Assembly: GCF_020819555.1 (NCBI RefSeq)
Contig: NZ_JAJHJB010000008.1
Location: 1-64,000 of the forward strand
Direction of reading: 5' to 3'
DNA from: Pelosinus baikalensis
GTDB taxonomy: Bacteria > Bacillota > Negativicutes > DSM-13327
Length of the DNA: 64,000 nt
In this document: piece by piece, positions 63,267-64,000 of the stretch
How positions within the stretch are numbered: the first letter of the stretch is position 1
How the letters are laid out: every line of letters begins with the position of its first letter
The notes under the pieces: model-generated
Databases searched by the model: none
What the model saw: only the letters and a program-made list of their open reading frames with translations
Told to the model about the DNA's origin: nothing
Made by a program: the position numbers and the translations under genes

Positions 63267-63962
63267 TTATGGGAATTTTACTTCACACCGATTAATCGGT
63301 GTGCCCATACCGCTAAATTTCTTTTCATATTCCGTCATAACATTGCCTTGATAATCACTGTTATGCAAATCAAATGTTACCTCAGCGACCTGCAGATTGC
63401 AAGCCTCAAATTGTTCTAAGGAAAATTCAAATAAAGGTCTGTTGTCTGTTTTAAAAAATATTTCACCACCAGCAGGCAAAAGAATCCGATACTTGTTTAA
63501 AAAATTTGCATGGGTTAACCGACGCTTCGCATGTCTAACCTTCGGCCATGGATCGCAAAAATTAATATATAACCGATCGACTTCCCCTGGAGCAAAAATA
63601 TCCAATACGTGATTAATATCAAACACCAGCAAACGAACATTGGTCAGTCCCTTTTCTCTCACTTTTTGGGCTGCATAATATAAGACATCCTGCTGCGCTT
63701 CAATGCCAATAAAATTAATTCTTGGATTTTTCTCAGCCAATTGACTAATAAATTGCCCCTTACCTGTACCTAATTCAACGTAAAGAGGTGCTTTGCGGCC
63801 AAAAACTTCATGCCACTGCCCCTTCCGATGTTCATGTGCATTTAATTTTTCTAGGCTAGAACCTGGCCGCTCAGGCACACCAAAAGGTATCTCTTTTATT
63901 ACTACAATATCACTATATTCTTCCAATGCCGCATCCACCCACGGCTTTCTTCTCAGTCGCAT
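63267..63962 (-). CDS. trmB: tRNA (guanine-N7-)-methyltransferase TrmB
   Basis: A 231-residue SAM-dependent enzyme making m7G46 in tRNA. SAM site YVELGTGKGQFISQLA, NFCDPWPKVRHAKRRL and IFFKTDNRPLFEFSLE are family signatures. AGGTGGGA precedes the ATG at 63962. Only 38 bp of upstream sequence is in the window. Confidence 0.95.
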   Translation of the reverse strand: MRLRRKPWVDAALEEYSDIVVIKEIPFGVPERPGSSLEKLNAHEHRKGQWHEVFGRKAPLYVELGTGKGQFISQLAEKNPRINFIGIEAQQDVLYYAAQKVREKGLTNVRLLVFDINHVLDIFAPGEVDRLYINFCDPWPKVRHAKRRLTHANFLNKYRILLPAGGEIFFKTDNRPLFEFSLEQFEACNLQVAEVTFDLHNSDYQGNVMTEYEKKFSGMGTPINRCEVKFP

Positions 63963-64000
63963 TCAATTCCCACCTGTACCTTTACTATTCTTTGTCTAAA

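Overview
The window looks like a chromosomal segment of an endospore-forming, diderm Firmicute of the Negativicutes (Sporomusaceae; Pelosinus or Sporomusa-like is my guess). The spore side is shown by an alpha/beta-type SASP, a cotJABC operon, a Spo0E-like phosphatase, a SpoVD/FtsI-like PBP and a DUF1657 protein. The outer-membrane side is shown by two small secreted beta-barrel-like proteins that end in phenylalanine. AddAB (not RecBCD), sigma-A promoters and strong AGGAGG ribosome sites fit Firmicutes. No rRNA, tRNA, CRISPR array, prophage or intact insertion sequence was seen.

Layout. 1-7.2 kb: addAB recombination helicase-nuclease. 7.5-9.1 kb: small envelope proteins, one frameshifted. 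9.1-13.8 kb: a pentose locus with a GH127 beta-L-arabinofuranosidase, a GPH symporter and a divergent AraC regulator whose promoter contains a 26-bp palindrome. 13.8-19.1 kb: small regulators and membrane proteins, an EamA exporter behind a promoter/structured leader/terminator unit, an FMN reductase, a cyclase-family hydrolase and decayed remnants. 19.3-23.8 kb: a five-gene amino-acid ABC importer plus M20 amidohydrolase operon with its own leader terminator. 23.9-27.7 kb: a secreted protein, a two-component pair with a histidine-rich sensor, an XRE regulator and a lone HisKA-like domain lacking its histidine. 28-37.3 kb: arginase, DUF1657, glnS, sbcCD, YigZ and YaiI families. 37.5-41.6 kb: unknown small proteins, a PaaK-like protein without catalytic motifs, a polysaccharide deacetylase and a D,D-carboxypeptidase. 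41.6-47.5 kb: cheR, alr, a hypA-hypB-Spo0E-like cluster, SASP and a PBP. 47.6-52.7 kb: an alanine module consisting of an amino-acid permease, alanine dehydrogenase behind a near-perfect sigma-54 promoter, and a TyrR-like ACT-PAS-AAA-HTH activator. 52.8-64 kb: a NamZ-type muramidase, a Rossmann-MCP fusion, a frameshifted barrel protein, cotJABC, PspC, FtsW/SpoVE, a beta-propeller, DUF2935, a secreted protein and trmB.

The most interesting signals are the EamA leader (candidate riboswitch), the catalytically stripped PaaK-like protein, the HisKA-like protein with Asn for His, the Rossmann-MCP fusion, the Spo0E-like gene translationally coupled to hypB, two frameshifted envelope genes, two families of dispersed hairpin repeats each present twice, and a three-way-junction RNA candidate at 27.7 kb. 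Many starts were moved downstream of the longest open frame to the codon preceded by a good ribosome binding site. All functional statements come from reading motifs by eye; no database search was run.
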